Origin: Fibrobacterales bacterium
Lineage (GTDB): Bacteria; Fibrobacterota; Fibrobacteria; Fibrobacterales; Fibrobacteraceae
DNA length: 5,325 nt
Assembly (NCBI GenBank): GCA_025997455.1
Contig: BNUP01000139.1
Span: forward strand, 1-5,325
Direction of reading: 5' to 3'
Part shown: piece after piece, positions 4,998 to 5,325 of the stretch
How the letters are laid out: each line of letters begins with the position of its first letter
How positions within the stretch are numbered: position 1 is the stretch's first letter
Position numbers and translations under genes: made by a program
Notes under the pieces: generated by a model
Told to the model about the DNA's origin: nothing
Database searches by the model: none
What the model saw: the letters and a program-made list of their open reading frames with translations, nothing else

Positions 4998-5029
4998 CTG
5001 CACTGCTGAGTGAAAAATAACTATCTTCC
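4998..5029 (+). promoter_or_regulatory. Candidate Bacteroidota-type promoter for the Rpn-like gene
   Basis: CTG (4998-5000) opens the right-hand hub of element 2, and TATCTTCC (5022-5029) follows after 21 nt, with CCCA before the ATG at 5034. It has the same geometry as the promoters proposed for the minus-strand genes, in mirror image, with C in place of the first T of TTG. Confidence 0.42.
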
Positions 5030-5033
5030 CCCA

Positions 5034-5325
5034 ATGCCCATCTACTTAGACCCCAAAAACGATGTTCCGTTCAAAAAAATCTTTGTTGAACACAAGGATT
5101 TAATGATGAGTTTTTTGAACTCACTCCTCCCGCTCCCAGACGACTGCGAAATTATAGATTTAGAATACGAACCTGCCGAAATACTCCCCGAAAACCCGAT
5201 GAGCAAGGATTCCTTTGTAGATGTCAAATGCTTTGACGAGAAAGGACGGCATTTTATAGTAGAAATGCAGATGTATTGGAAAAAAGAATTATTACCGAAG
5301 CAAATTTTTGGGTATAGGGAATGGG
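5034..5325 (+). CDS. Rpn/PD-(D/E)XK family putative transposase or nuclease, 5' part
   Basis: 97 residues are visible and the frame runs off the right edge. The N-terminus PIYLDPKNDVPFKKIFVEH (2-20), the helix LMMSFLNSLLPLP (23-35) and the strand pattern IIDLEYEPAEILPE (40-53) are typical of the Rpn family (recombination-promoting nuclease, PDDEXK_2 / Transposase_31-like). The nuclease core is intact: D63 in SFVDVKC and E77-x-Q79 in FIVEMQM, the usual D...ExQ form, followed by YWKKELLPKQIFGY. E. coli RpnA is a divalent-metal DNA endonuclease that raises RecA-independent recombination, and some relatives act in phage defence; the family name 'transposase' is largely historical. ATG 5034 is the first start after the repeat element and no Shine-Dalgarno is visible. 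Confidence 0.88.
   Translation, partial: MPIYLDPKNDVPFKKIFVEHKDLMMSFLNSLLPLPDDCEIIDLEYEPAEILPENPMSKDSFVDVKCFDEKGRHFIVEMQMYWKKELLPKQIFGYREW

Larger units (their letters stand above)
4758..5013. repeat. Composite heptad-repeat element, copy 2
   Basis: Fills the divergent region between the OstA-like and Rpn-like genes. Its ends are inverted hubs: TCACGCGGCATTGCA (4758-4772) against TGCACTGCTGAGTGA (4999-5013), 12 of 15 bases complementary in inverted order. Between them lie twelve purine heptads in one register (4776-4859), CTTTACACTTTTCACTC (4867-4883), hub TGCAACGCTGAGTT (4885-4898), C-rich heptads (4899-4933), hub TGCAATGCTAAATT (4936-4949), and a second C-rich array (4956-4997). The left end matches copy 1 at 14 of 16 bases (TCACGCGGCnnTGCAA). 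No target-site duplication or encoded protein is visible. Confidence 0.87.

Noticed and set aside
4758..5013. Insertion sequence or MITE
   Set aside because: The inverted hub ends suggest it, but no target-site duplication is visible (flanks TTAATTG and AAAATAA differ) and copy 1 lacks a matching right terminal hub.
5042..5227. Minus-strand frame of 61 codons
   Set aside because: Antisense shadow of the Rpn-family gene, whose nuclease motifs are on the plus strand.

Overview
The window looks like the chromosome of a Gram-negative bacterium of the Bacteroidota/Fibrobacterota (FCB) kind. Three things point there: two exported proteins with the PGxGxxY and NxxxxxxDA motifs of the DUF5683-like family, a long OstA/LptA-like organic-solvent-tolerance protein, and promoter-like sites that fit the Bacteroidota TTTG / TAnnTTTG pattern better than the usual TTGACA / TATAAT. 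The phylum call is an inference, and no genus can be named.

Layout. (1) Positions 2-73, plus strand: the last 23 codons of a gene whose tail resembles PurT. It converges on, and overlaps in antisense, the 3' end of a peptide-type ABC ATPase (954 down to the left edge, minus). (2) A tight minus-strand operon from 2634 to 1: DUF5683-like protein B, DUF5683-like protein A (7-nt overlap), then the DppD/OppD-type ATPase (11-nt overlap). (3) 2635-2892: a divergent intergenic region filled by a composite heptanucleotide-repeat element. (4) 2893-3567, plus: a small protein resembling a degenerate uracil-DNA glycosylase, convergent by 14 nt on (5) 4736-3582, minus: an OstA/LptA-like exported protein. 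(6) 4737-5033: a second divergent intergenic region filled by a second copy of the same element. (7) 5034 to the right edge, plus: the start of an Rpn/PD-(D/E)XK 'putative transposase' family protein.

The most notable content is non-coding. Both elements are built from 7-bp units kept in strict register (GTARAGA on one side, C-rich CCCYAYA-like units on the other, plus four GGGGAGW/A units in copy 2) and from a recurring ~15-bp 'hub' (TGCAnYGCYRMGTK). Hubs face outward at both ends of copy 2 and at the left end of copy 1. Each of the four genes that flank an element has a near-identical TAYMTTYC box only 4-5 nt before its start codon. In three of the four a hub places (T/C)TG 19-21 nt further upstream, which is the spacing of Bacteroidota -33/-7 promoters. 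The reading offered here, an inference, is that the elements carry outward promoters making nearly leaderless mRNAs. For the gene at 2893, exactly five heptads (35 bp) sit inside the promoter spacer, and removing them restores a 19-nt spacing.
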